A stretch of DNA of 64,000 nucleotides from Streptomyces sp. H27-H1 (GTDB lineage Bacteria > Actinomycetota > Actinomycetes > Streptomycetales > Streptomycetaceae). This document shows, piece after piece, positions 27,438 to 35,101 of the stretch; positions within the stretch are counted from its first letter, which is position 1, and each line of letters starts with the position of its first letter. A program made the translations under genes and the position numbers. Under the pieces are notes generated by a model, which ran no database searches, was not told the origin of the DNA, and saw only the letters and a program-made list of their open reading frames with translations. The stretch spans positions 1 through 64,000 of the forward strand of contig NZ_JAPNLJ010000018.1 in assembly GCF_026627445.1 (NCBI RefSeq), given 5' to 3'.

Positions 27438-27890
27438 TCAGAGCCGGTGCACCCGCCCCGGTGCGATGGCCAGCGGGTGGCGCCCTGCGGCCAGGATCCG
27501 CAGCCCGGGCGCCACCGCGAGCAGGTCGCGCAGCCAGCCCAGGGTCTCGGCCGCGAGATGGTCGCAGCCGTCGAGGACGAGCAGCATGTCGCGCTCGGCC
27601 AGCCATGACGCCGCGTTCGACGTCCCGTACGGCAGGAACGGCATGCCCGGTACGCAGCCCAGCGCGGCGGTCAGGTCGCGGACCCCGAACCGGTGGTCCA
27701 CGGACACCACGGCCACGCCGTCGTAGAAGTTGCACGCGAGCCGTTGCCCGATCTCCCGCACGAGCAGGCTCCGGGGCTCCCGGAACCGCCCGGTGACGCT
27801 GACCACCTTGCCCCGCCGCACGGCGGTGAACAGGCGGGACAGCTCGATGGATGTTGCCGGAAACGTACCGGCGCCTCTGAATTCCCTCAT
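27438..27890 (-). CDS. Short orphan ATPase-like protein lacking Walker A
   Basis: Predicted 150-aa protein that resembles the first part of the NB-ARC/AfsR- or LuxR-type ATPase modules: a first strand VVSVTGRF, then LLVREIGQRLA, and a clear Walker-B-like DMLLVLDGCDHL near residue 108, followed by ILAAGRHPL (sensor-like). The glycine-rich GxxGxGK loop is replaced by GRFREPRS, so ATP binding is doubtful. No DNA-binding or TPR region is fused. Start ATG 27890 is chosen; ATG 27926 is also in frame. It may be a decayed regulator or a non-catalytic partner. Confidence 0.55.
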   Translation of the reverse strand: MREFRGAGTFPATSIELSRLFTAVRRGKVVSVTGRFREPRSLLVREIGQRLACNFYDGVAVVSVDHRFGVRDLTAALGCVPGMPFLPYGTSNAASWLAERDMLLVLDGCDHLAAETLGWLRDLLAVAPGLRILAAGRHPLAIAPGRVHRL

Positions 27891-28026
27891 CGGCACGATG
27901 CCCCCCATGCATGCGTGACCACACACGGCAAGAGTGTTGTTTCAAGCCGTATGAAGACAATTATGGGCCAGTTTCGTCGGAAGGCCAGAGGAATTCCGTA
28001 TTCCGGCGAAAGGCCCGTGCCGCCCG

Positions 28027-28222
28027 GTGATCGTCGCAGTTGTGCAGACGGCAGGCGCCGAGAAGCAAACGTGGGACGGCGCCGACCCCAACCCGAACGG
28101 CGAGATCCGCATCGCCGCGGCCTTCGCCGACGTCATGGCGTCCGCCTTCGGCGCCCCCTTACCCCCGTCCCTTCCCCGAGGCCGCCCAGGTGGCGGCGCA
28201 GGCCAAGGAATCCACCGACTGA
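28027..28222 (+). pseudogene. C-terminal remnant of an SGNH/GDSL hydrolase
   Basis: Reading from 28027 gives KQTWDGADPNPNGEIRIAAA then FADVMASAFGAP, which resembles the last block of secreted SGNH hydrolases, where DxxHPN supplies the catalytic Asp and His. Here the His position is Asp (DGADPN). After about 28150 the plausible continuation (FPEAAQVAAQAKESTD, stop at 28222) is in a different frame. The gene body is missing. The 450-base gap 27891-28378 otherwise holds only the promoter region of the next gene. Confidence 0.5.
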
Positions 28223-28378
28223 GCCGCCGCTCGGATCCTCCGCCCCGGGCGTAGTCCCCGTAGGCCCCGTGACGTACGCACCCGGTCCCGTCTCCCTGGG
28301 AACAGTTGTCCGGGGGGCGGGAATCGGCTGTACTGCTGCGTAGCCCGACGCTCGGGCATATTCCGGGGAGGGGCCACC

Positions 28379-30091
28379 ATGAGTGCGGACCAGCGGCGGG
28401 CACAGCGGCGCGGGAGACCCGTTTCGCACCGGCGCCGTCCGGGATTCAGAGGACGCAGGCCGCTGCTGGCACTGTTCCTGTCCGCCTTCCTCCTCGTGGG
28501 CGTCTGCGCCGCGACCGGCATCGCCTGGGAGCCGCGCACGGCCGGGGACCACCGCGAGCTCTCGGCGCCGGCCCTCACCGACGCCCGCCCGGGCGGCTCC
28601 GACGACAGCGCCGCGCTCCTGCCCGCACCCGCCGACCCGGTCACCCCCGCCCCCGAGGAGCAGAGCCCCGGCGCGAAGACCCCGGACCCCAAGGACCCGG
28701 GTTCCGGTACGGACGGCCCGGTGCACCCCACCGGAGCCCTGCCCTTCGACATGCCGCAGCCGGCCGCCCTGCGCTCGGGCGCCGCCGGCAAGAAGCTGGT
28801 CTTCGCCCACTACTTCACCCCGTACCCGCTCTCCCTCGACAACGTGAACGCCGACGCCGACTACTACACCCGCAACTACCTGAAACCGGAAGGCGAGAGC
28901 GGCAAGCACGCGCGCTACGGCGGCCTGCTGCGCGACCGGCCGCTGCCCGTCCAGCCCAAGAGCGGCGACTGGGAGCTCGCCAACCTCCGGCAGGAGGTCC
29001 GTACGGCACGCGCCGCCGGCATCGACGGATTCACCCTCGACCTGCTCTCCCTCTCCGGAAAGAACCGAGAGCGCTCCAACCTCCTCCTGGAGGCCGCGAG
29101 TTCGGTGGACCCGGGCTTCAAGATCATGCTGATGCCGGACATGACCTCCCTGAACACCGACGACCCGGGCGTACTCGCCGACGCCCTCGCGGAGCTCGGC
29201 AAGGCCCCGGCCGCCCACCGGCTCCCCGACGGACGGCTGGTGGTCTCGCCGTTCAAGGCCGAGGAGAAGAGCGCCGCCTGGTGGAGCCGGGTCATCGACA
29301 TCCTGAAGTCCCGGCACGGCGTCCGCACCGCCTTCGTACCGCTCTTCCTCGACTCCGGCGCGCACAGCGGCGAGTTCGAGTCCATCAGCTACGGATACTC
29401 CGAGTGGGGCAGCCGCAGCTACGTCGGCCAGGAGAGCTCCACGCGCGACGTACGGCGTGCCCACGCCGCGGGCAAGATCTGGATGCAGCCCGTATCGGTC
29501 CAGGACGCCCGGCCCAACCAGGGCATCTACGACGAGGCCGGCAACACCGCGACCCTGCGCGCCACATGGAACCGCGCCATCGAGGACGGGGCCGACTGGG
29601 TCCAGCTCACCACCTGGAACGACTACAGCGAGGGCAGCCAGTTCGCGCCGTCCCTGCACAACGGCCATGCCTACCTGGACCTTTCCTCGTACTACCTCAC
29701 CCGGTTCAAGACGGGCGGCTGGCCGAAGATCGTCCGCGACACCCTGTACCTGAGCTCGCGCACCCAGTTCGCCGCCGCCGACCCGAGCGGCGGCCAGTCC
29801 CTCGTGATGTCGCTGCGCAAGGGCAGCGCCGCGGCCCGGGACGCGGTGGAGGTGCTGAGCTTCCTGACCGCGCCCGCGAGCATCCGTACGGCCGTCGGGG
29901 CGGCCGGGGAGGACCACGAGGCCCCGGCGGGGCTCCACTCCGAGCTGCTGCCCCTGGGTGCGGGCGCCCGCTCGGCGGCCGTGGTGCGAGGCGGCGAGGC
30001 CGGAGCCCGGGTGGAACTGCGCTATCCGGTGGACCGCACCGTGGAGGTCCAGGACCTCCAGTACCACGCCGCCACCAGCGGCCGGAGCTGA
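28379..30091 (+). CDS. Exported GH71/GH99-like glycoside hydrolase
   Basis: Predicted 570-aa protein. A basic cytoplasmic start and one hydrophobic helix (residues 29-48) form a signal anchor, followed by a Pro/Asp-rich linker to about residue 115. The catalytic domain opens KKLVFAHYFTPYPLSLDN and includes AAGIDGFTLDLLS near 212 and WVQLTTWNDYSEGSQF near 402-417, matching alpha-1,3-glucanase (GH71) or related GH99 barrels; the Asp and Glu in WNDYSEG are likely key. It probably attacks an extracellular polysaccharide. GGGGAGGGG precedes the ATG. Confidence 0.8.
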   Translation: MSADQRRAQRRGRPVSHRRRPGFRGRRPLLALFLSAFLLVGVCAATGIAWEPRTAGDHRELSAPALTDARPGGSDDSAALLPAPADPVTPAPEEQSPGAKTPDPKDPGSGTDGPVHPTGALPFDMPQPAALRSGAAGKKLVFAHYFTPYPLSLDNVNADADYYTRNYLKPEGESGKHARYGGLLRDRPLPVQPKSGDWELANLRQEVRTARAAGIDGFTLDLLSLSGKNRERSNLLLEAASSVDPGFKIMLMPDMTSLNTDDPGVLADALAELGKAPAAHRLPDGRLVVSPFKAEEKSAAWWSRVIDILKSRHGVRTAFVPLFLDSGAHSGEFESISYGYSEWGSRSYVGQESSTRDVRRAHAAGKIWMQPVSVQDARPNQGIYDEAGNTATLRATWNRAIEDGADWVQLTTWNDYSEGSQFAPSLHNGHAYLDLSSYYLTRFKTGGWPKIVRDTLYLSSRTQFAAADPSGGQSLVMSLRKGSAAARDAVEVLSFLTAPASIRTAVGAAGEDHEAPAGLHSELLPLGAGARSAAVVRGGEAGARVELRYPVDRTVEVQDLQYHAATSGRS

Positions 30092-30130
30092 GTCCGCAGG
30101 GGCCGAAGTCCCTTGACTCGGCACCTTCGT

Positions 30131-30178
30131 CACCCCATATGTAGTGGCGGCTTCCTGCTGTCGCATCTATATGTAGGG
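30131..30178 (+). promoter_or_regulatory. Pair of NrdR boxes
   Basis: CACCCCATATGTAGTG (30131-30146) and GCATCTATATGTAGGG (30163-30178) each fit the 16-base NrdR box (ACAC-ATATAT-GTGT-like). Their 32-base offset, about three helical turns, is the spacing usual for NrdR pairs. They stand just before a B12 riboswitch and the stub of a ribonucleotide reductase gene. Confidence 0.7.
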
Positions 30179-30179
30179 T

Positions 30180-30300
30180 TGGTTCTGCCGGTTCGGCGGG
30201 GCCTCTCCCCGACCGAGGCAACAGGGAACCCGGTGGGAATCCGGGACTGCCCCGCAACGGTGAGTCGCCACGGCGACGAGCCCGACACCTGCCGGCACGT
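30180..30300 (+). promoter_or_regulatory. Cobalamin riboswitch
   Basis: The core has the expected order of conserved blocks: GGTTCTGCCGGTTCGGCGGG, AACAGGGAACCCGGTGGGAA, CCGGGACTGCCCCGCAACGG and the B12-box-like GAGCCCGACACCTGCC at 30279-30294. A hairpin CGGCACG (30293-30299) with CGTGCCG (30313-30319) follows as a possible expression platform close to the GGGAGG ribosome site at 30328. It would lower expression when B12 is present. The gene it controlled is now only a stub. Confidence 0.85.
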
Positions 30301-30339
30301 GATCCATTCTTCCGTGCCGAGCCTCGTGGGAGGGCTGCC

Positions 30340-30492
30340 GTGACTGCGGGGGTCGATGCCGTAGAGACCGTGACCGAATACCTGGACCGCCAGGACTGGC
30401 GGGTGAACGCCAACCCCAACCAGTCCGCGGGAGCTGCTCCGCCGCGGGCCGCCGGAGGGTGGGGTGTCGCTCCGGGCGGCGGCGGGGCATGA
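30340..30492 (+). pseudogene. N-terminal stub of a class III ribonucleotide reductase (nrdD)
   Basis: A GTG start with a good GGAGG site opens a 50-codon frame. Residues about 10-29 (TVTEYLDRQDWRVNANPNQS) match the beginning of anaerobic ribonucleoside-triphosphate reductases as I recall them (NANANQGYSLGG); after NPNQ the sequence becomes unrelated Ala/Pro/Gly-rich. The full protein would exceed 600 aa. The preserved NrdR boxes and riboswitch support the assignment to a ribonucleotide reductase. The downstream aminotransferase now follows 37 bases after the stub and may have inherited the control region. Confidence 0.6.
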
Positions 30493-30529
30493 TCGGGCCG
30501 ACAGCCGCGCCGCACCCACGGAGGTCCAC

Positions 30530-31762
30530 GTGACCGAGCCAGCCGAGCCCGCCGACCGCACCGACCGCACCGACCGCGTCGATCCCGCCGACGCCGCCGG
30601 GCCGGCCGGGGCCGTCTCGCTCGGCGGGCCGATACGGCCCGCCGAGTTCCCGGGCGGGCGGGGGCTGTTCCGGCTCGACGGCGCCGTCAGCCACCTGAAC
30701 CACGGGTCGTTCGGCGCCGTGCCCGTCCCCGTCCAGGAGAGGCAGGCCGCTCTGCGGACGCAGGCGCACGCCGACCCCGACGCCTTCTTCCTCGGCGTCC
30801 CCGACCGGCTCGTCGAGGCCCGGTCCCGGATCGCCGTCCGGCTCGGCGCCGATCCGGACGGGCTCGCCTTCATCTCCAACGCCACCGAGGGCGCCAATCT
30901 GGCCCTGGACTCGGTGGAGTTCGCCCCCGGCGACGAGATCCTGGTCACCGACCACGGCTACGGCACCGTCGTCGCGGCCGCCGCCCGCCGCGCCCCGCTC
31001 GTCACCGTGGCCCTGGGCCCGGACCTCCCCGACGAGGACGCCGTACGGGAGACCGTGCTGGCCGGGGTCACCCCGCGGACGAGGGTGGCCGTACTCGACC
31101 ACATCAGCTCGCCCACCGCCCGGCTCATCGCCTCGCCGCGTCTGCTCGCCGAACTCGCCGACCGCGGCATCACCACCATCGTGGACGGCGCCCATGCCCC
31201 GGGCATGATCCCCGAACCGCTGGCCGCAGGCGCCGACTTCTGGTTCGGCAACCTCCACAAATGGGCCTACGCCCCGTCCGGCACCGCGATGCTGGCCGTC
31301 GCCCCGCAGCACCGCGACCGGGTCCGGCCGCCGGTGCCCTCCTGGGAGGACCACTACGGCTTCCCGCGCTCGGTCGAGAACCGCGCCACCTTCGACTACA
31401 CCGGCTGGCTCGCCGCCCCGGACGGGCTCGACCTGCTGGAGCAGCTCGACGCGGCCAAGGTGCGGGCGCACAACAGCGCCCTCGCCGCCTACGGCGCGGC
31501 CCTGCTCGCGGAGATTCCCGCCCTCGCCGCGCTCCCGCACACCGAGGGCCTCGCCCTGCGCACGCTGCGGCTGCCGCCCGGGGTGGCCGAGACCCCGGAC
31601 GCCGCCCGCGAACTGCGCGAGCGGATCGCGGCCGAGCAGCGGATCCGGGTACTGATCTGGCCCTGGCCGGGCGGCGGCGGTATCCGGGTGAGCGGGCAGA
31701 TCTACAACCGGGCCGAGGAGTACGAACGGCTCGCCGAGGTACTGCCCGCCTACCTGCCCTAG
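30530..31762 (+). CDS. Class V aminotransferase (isopenicillin-N-epimerase-like)
   Basis: Predicted 410-aa PLP enzyme. HLNHGSFGAVPVPVQERQAA is the N-terminal signature of the IPN epimerase-like group, TIVDGAHAPGM near residue 220 carries the Asp and His that contact PLP, and FWFGNLHKWAYAP near 238-250 holds the Schiff-base lysine. The first 40 residues are a low-complexity acidic extension (repeated Asp-Arg-Thr). The GTG at 30530 is fixed by GGAGG 5 bases upstream. Reaction could be epimerisation, desulfuration or transamination. It lies behind an inherited nrd control region. Confidence 0.83.
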   Translation: MTEPAEPADRTDRTDRVDPADAAGPAGAVSLGGPIRPAEFPGGRGLFRLDGAVSHLNHGSFGAVPVPVQERQAALRTQAHADPDAFFLGVPDRLVEARSRIAVRLGADPDGLAFISNATEGANLALDSVEFAPGDEILVTDHGYGTVVAAAARRAPLVTVALGPDLPDEDAVRETVLAGVTPRTRVAVLDHISSPTARLIASPRLLAELADRGITTIVDGAHAPGMIPEPLAAGADFWFGNLHKWAYAPSGTAMLAVAPQHRDRVRPPVPSWEDHYGFPRSVENRATFDYTGWLAAPDGLDLLEQLDAAKVRAHNSALAAYGAALLAEIPALAALPHTEGLALRTLRLPPGVAETPDAARELRERIAAEQRIRVLIWPWPGGGGIRVSGQIYNRAEEYERLAEVLPAYLP

Positions 31763-31769
31763 GCCGTCT

Positions 31770-31795
31770 CTTTCGGATCGGGCCCGATCCGAAAG
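31770..31795. terminator. Bidirectional palindromic terminator
   Basis: A 26-base perfect palindrome (13-base arms, CTTTCGGATCGGG on the left) between the convergent aminotransferase and cobF genes. Confidence 0.75.
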
Positions 31796-31801
31796 ACGGG
31801 C

Positions 31802-32554
31802 TCAGCCGCGCCGCAGCAGGTACGTGTCCATGATCCAGCCCTTGCGGGCGCGTGCCTCGGCGCGCAGCTCCTCGATCCGGCCGGCCACCTCCGCCAGCTT
31901 CCCCGAGACCAGGATCTCGTCGGGGGTGCCCACGTACGCACCCCAGTAGATGTACAGGTCCTGGTCGAGGTGGGCGGTGAAGGCGTGGCGGGCGTCCAGC
32001 ATCACCACCACGTCGTCCACATCGGCCGGCCAGCCCTCCGAGAGCCGGCGCCCGGTGGTGATCTGGACCGGGCGGCCCACCCGGTTCAGGTTGGTGCGGT
32101 GGCGGGCCAGCAGCGAGGAGATGCTGCTGATGCCGGGCACGACCTCGTGCTCGAAGGCGACCCGGCCCTTTTCCAGCACCTCGTCGAGGATCGCGAGCGT
32201 GGAGTCGTAGAGCGACGGGTCGCCCCACACCAGGAACGCGCCCGTCTCGCCCTCCGCCAGGTCCTCGGCGATGAACCGCTCGAAGAGCTCGGCCCGCGCG
32301 CTGCGCCAGCCGTCCACTGTGGGCGTGTAGTCGGCGGGTGTCCGGTCCCGGTCGGGATCGCGGCCCTCCACGAGCCGGTGTCTGGGGCGGGCGTGCGCGT
32401 CGAGCATCGCGCGCCGCAGCCCGGTCAGATCCGCCTTTTCCTCCCCCTTCTCCAGGATGAGGAATGCGTCTGCCGCGCCGATCGCCTTGACCGCCTGGAG
32501 GGTCAGATGGTCCGGGTCGCCCGCGCCTATGCCGATCACTGAGAACTTCTTCAC
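31802..32554 (-). CDS. cobF: Precorrin-6A synthase (deacetylating), CobF
   Basis: Predicted 250-aa tetrapyrrole methylase. It methylates C1 of precorrin-5 with loss of acetate in aerobic cobalamin synthesis. Family features: MKKFSVIGIGAGDPDHLTLQAV at the start (key residues GIGAGDPDHLT), GAFLVWGDPSLYDST near 110-124, and VVPGISSISSLLARH near 142-156. Length is normal. It is separated from other cob genes. The start is 18 bases from the divergent lut fusion gene, so the two promoters overlap coding or leader sequence. Confidence 0.93.
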   Translation of the reverse strand: MKKFSVIGIGAGDPDHLTLQAVKAIGAADAFLILEKGEEKADLTGLRRAMLDAHARPRHRLVEGRDPDRDRTPADYTPTVDGWRSARAELFERFIAEDLAEGETGAFLVWGDPSLYDSTLAILDEVLEKGRVAFEHEVVPGISSISSLLARHRTNLNRVGRPVQITTGRRLSEGWPADVDDVVVMLDARHAFTAHLDQDLYIYWGAYVGTPDEILVSGKLAEVAGRIEELRAEARARKGWIMDTYLLRRG

Positions 32555-32572
32555 CGGGCTATTGTGCCCACC

Positions 32573-33826
32573 ATGCGCGTCGCCCTGTTCGTCACCTGCG
32601 TCAACGACGCGCTGTACCCGCGTACGGGCATCGCCGTGGTCCGCCTCCTGGAGCGGCTCGGGGTCACCGTGGACTTCCCCGCCGCGCAGAGCTGCTGCGG
32701 TCAGCCGCAGTACAACACCGGCTACCGGCGCGAGGCCGAACCGCTGGTCCGGCGGACCGCCGAGGCCTTCGCCGGGTACGCGTACGTGGTCACCCCCTCC
32801 GGCTCATGCGCCGCCATGATCCGCGCCCACTACCCCCGGATCGGGCACGCGGCCGAGGCCGAGGGCCGGGGTCCCGCCCTGGCCGCGCTCGCCGAGGACC
32901 TCGTACCGCGCGTGTACGAGCTCACCGAGTTCCTGGTCGACGTCCTCGGGGTGACGGACGTGGGCGCGTACTTCCCGCACACCGTCACCTACCACCCCTC
33001 CAGGGTCGCCGAGACCGGCACCATGGTCGTCTTCGAATCCGAGGGCAACGGCCGGATGTGCCTGACCCTGCCCGAGACCCTGATCTCCGTGGTCGGCATC
33101 GAGAAGGTGGTTCCGGCCTTCCGGGATCTGGAGATCTTCCTCCAGACGCTCCCGCGCTCCTCGACGGCCGAGCGGATGAACCCGTACACGACCATGTGGA
33201 CCGGCACCACCGACGCGGACGGCCCCTCCGTCTTCCACCTCGTCCTCCTCGACAACGGCCGCACCGACACCCTCGCCGACGAGGTGGGCCGCCAGGCCCT
33301 GCGCTGCATCCGCTGCTCCGCCTGCCTGAACGTCTGCCCCGTCTACGAGCGCGCCGGCGGCCACGCCTACGGCTCCGTCTACCCCGGCCCGATCGGCGCC
33401 ATCCTCAGCCCCCAGCTCCGGGGCACCGCGAGCGAGATCGACGCCACCCTGCCCTACGCCTCCACCCTGTGCGGGGCCTGCTACGAGGTCTGCCCGGTCG
33501 CCATCGACATCCCCGAGGTACTGGTCCACCTGCGCGAACGCGTCGCCCAGGGCGGCCCGGTGACCCGGGAGGGCGTCCGCGTCAGCATCCGCCCCGCCGA
33601 CGGCCACACCGCGCAGCGGGCCGCGATGCGGGCCGCCCGGCTCCTCCTCGACCACCCGGGCGCACTGCGCGCGGGGGAGCGGCTGCTGGCCCGCGCCCGG
33701 AGGCTGCGACCGCGCCGGCTGCCGGGGCCCGGGCGGGCCTGGACGGACAGCCGGGAGCTGCCGGAGCTTCCGGAGCGCTCGTTCCGCGACTGGTGGGCGG
33801 CGCGCGAACGGGAGGCACGCCCGTGA
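32573..33826 (+). CDS. lutA'-'lutB in-frame fusion, Fe-S protein of lactate utilisation
   Basis: Predicted 417-aa chimera. Residues 1-about 142 are the N-terminal half of LutA, with the cysteine motif SCCGQPQY near 41 and TPSGSCAAMIRAHYP near 76. From about residue 144 (RVAETGTMVVFESEGNGRMC) the sequence is the C-terminal half of LutB, with CIRCSACLNVCPVYE and CGACYEVCPVAID for two 4Fe-4S clusters. The second CCG domain of LutA and about the first 200 residues of LutB are missing. A deletion that kept frame is the simplest origin. ATG 32573 chosen; GTG 32564 possible. Overlaps lutC by 4 bases. Activity in L-lactate oxidation is doubtful. Confidence 0.82.
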   Translation: MRVALFVTCVNDALYPRTGIAVVRLLERLGVTVDFPAAQSCCGQPQYNTGYRREAEPLVRRTAEAFAGYAYVVTPSGSCAAMIRAHYPRIGHAAEAEGRGPALAALAEDLVPRVYELTEFLVDVLGVTDVGAYFPHTVTYHPSRVAETGTMVVFESEGNGRMCLTLPETLISVVGIEKVVPAFRDLEIFLQTLPRSSTAERMNPYTTMWTGTTDADGPSVFHLVLLDNGRTDTLADEVGRQALRCIRCSACLNVCPVYERAGGHAYGSVYPGPIGAILSPQLRGTASEIDATLPYASTLCGACYEVCPVAIDIPEVLVHLRERVAQGGPVTREGVRVSIRPADGHTAQRAAMRAARLLLDHPGALRAGERLLARARRLRPRRLPGPGRAWTDSRELPELPERSFRDWWAAREREARP

Positions 33827-34455
33827 GCGCCAGAGACCTCATCCTGGCCCGCATCCGCCGGGCCCTGCCGGAGCCGCGCCCGGATACGGCGATCCCCCGG
33901 GACTACCTCCAGGTGCACGGCGCCCGCACCCCGGCCGAAACCGTCGACCTGCTCGCCGCGAACCTCGCGGAGTACCGCGCCAAGGTCCACCGGGTCGACG
34001 AGGACGGCCTCGCCGCGCTGCTGGCCCGGCTCCTCGCCGAGCGGGGCGCGTCGTCGGTCCTCGTACCGCCCGGGCTGCCCCCGCACTGGCTCGCGGCAGC
34101 CGACCCGACCCGGATCCACGACAGGGCCGACTCCACCCCGTACCAGCTGGACGCGGTGGACAGCGTGGTGACCGGCTGCGCCCTGGCCATCGCCGAGACC
34201 GGAACGATCGTCCTCGACGGAGGCCCGGAGCAGGGGCGGCGCCGGATCACTCTGATTCCGGACCACCACGTCTGCGTGGTCCGCGTCCCCGGCCAGGTGG
34301 TGGACTCGGTGCCGCTGGCGCTGCCGCTCCTGGACCCCACCCGCCCCCTGACCTGGATCTCCGGACCCTCCGCCACCAGCGACATCGAACTGGACCGGGT
34401 GGAGGGCGTGCACGGCCCCCGCACCCTGGAGGTCGTACTCCTCGGCGCACAATGA
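33823..34455 (+). CDS. lutC: Lactate utilisation protein LutC
   Basis: Predicted 210-aa LutC/YkgG protein, the third subunit of the LutABC L-lactate oxidase complex. It opens MSARDLILARIRRALPEP, and the C-terminal half has the family block CALAIAETGTIVLDGG near residues 120-135 followed by LIPDHHVCVV. It looks intact. GGAGG lies 8 bases before the GTG start; the stop overlaps the next VOC gene. With LutA and LutB reduced to a fusion, this subunit may have no working partner. Confidence 0.88.
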   Translation: MSARDLILARIRRALPEPRPDTAIPRDYLQVHGARTPAETVDLLAANLAEYRAKVHRVDEDGLAALLARLLAERGASSVLVPPGLPPHWLAAADPTRIHDRADSTPYQLDAVDSVVTGCALAIAETGTIVLDGGPEQGRRRITLIPDHHVCVVRVPGQVVDSVPLALPLLDPTRPLTWISGPSATSDIELDRVEGVHGPRTLEVVLLGAQ

Positions 34456-34850
34456 GTGCCATGTCCGCACACATCGCCCTCACCGCCCTCGTGGTCCACG
34501 ACTACGACGAGGCCATCGACTTCTACACCCGCGCGCTCGGCTTCGACCTCGTCGAGGACACCGCCCGCCCGGACGGCTCCCGCTGGGTCGTGGTGCGCCC
34601 CAAGGGCGCCAAGGAGTCGGCGCTGCTGCTGGCCCGGGCCAAGGACGCGGACCAGCGTTCCCGGGTCGGCGACCAGACGGGCGGCCGGGTCGGCTTCTTC
34701 CTCTACACCGACGACTTCGCCGCCGACCACGAGCGGATGACGGCCGAGGGCGTCCGCTTCCTGGAGGAGCCGCGCCACGAGACGTACGGCTCGGTCGCCG
34801 TCTTCCAGGACCTCTACGGCAACCGCTGGGACCTCCTCCAGCCGGCCTAG
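34452..34850 (+). CDS. VOC (glyoxalase-like) protein
   Basis: Predicted 132-aa protein with two beta-alpha-beta-beta-beta modules: HIALTALVVHDYDEAIDFYTRALGFDLVED at the start and GSVAVFQDLYGNRWDLLQ at the end (key metal-ligand positions His6 region and final Asp/Glu strand). It overlaps lutC by ATGA, and an ATG three codons later is the alternative start. Its TAG stop is supplied by the CTAG end of the MITE-like element at 34847, so the last codons may have been changed by that insertion. Confidence 0.83.
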   Translation: MSAMSAHIALTALVVHDYDEAIDFYTRALGFDLVEDTARPDGSRWVVVRPKGAKESALLLARAKDADQRSRVGDQTGGRVGFFLYTDDFAADHERMTAEGVRFLEEPRHETYGSVAVFQDLYGNRWDLLQPA

Positions 34851-35038
34851 TGCTGTGACCGGAAAGGTTCACCGGATCGCGGCGCCCGGCACGGCACTTC
34901 TCCCCCAGCTACCGCTGGGAGGTGCCCCCCGCGTTGTCGGACCGGGCGAGTACGTCCAGTACGGGCCTCGGTCCTCCGCCTTGCGATGCACCGCACCGGA
35001 CACCGCGACCCGGCAAACCTTCCCGGCCACAGCACTAG
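34847..35038. mobile_element. MITE-like element with 28-bp inverted ends
   Basis: Left end TAGTGCTGTGACCGG continuing AAAGGTTCACCGG, and the right end is its complement with 24 of 28 positions matching (TAGTGCTGTGGCCGG continuing GAAGGTTTGCCGG). Both ends are bounded by CTAG. The 192-base interior has no gene but includes a hairpin around 34898-34925 (CTCCCCCAGCTACCGCTGGG), common in Streptomyces. It looks like a non-autonomous element moved by a transposase elsewhere. Confidence 0.7.
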
Positions 35039-35101
35039 GACCCGGCCGGGGGCCGGCAACCGTCCCCGAAGAGGCGCAGCCTCCGACGCCGCTGCCCGAA
35101 C

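Noticed and set aside
34898..34930. Terminator for the VOC gene
   Set aside because: The hairpin is inside the MITE-like element and is a common dispersed Streptomyces sequence; it may stop transcription but is better described as part of the element.
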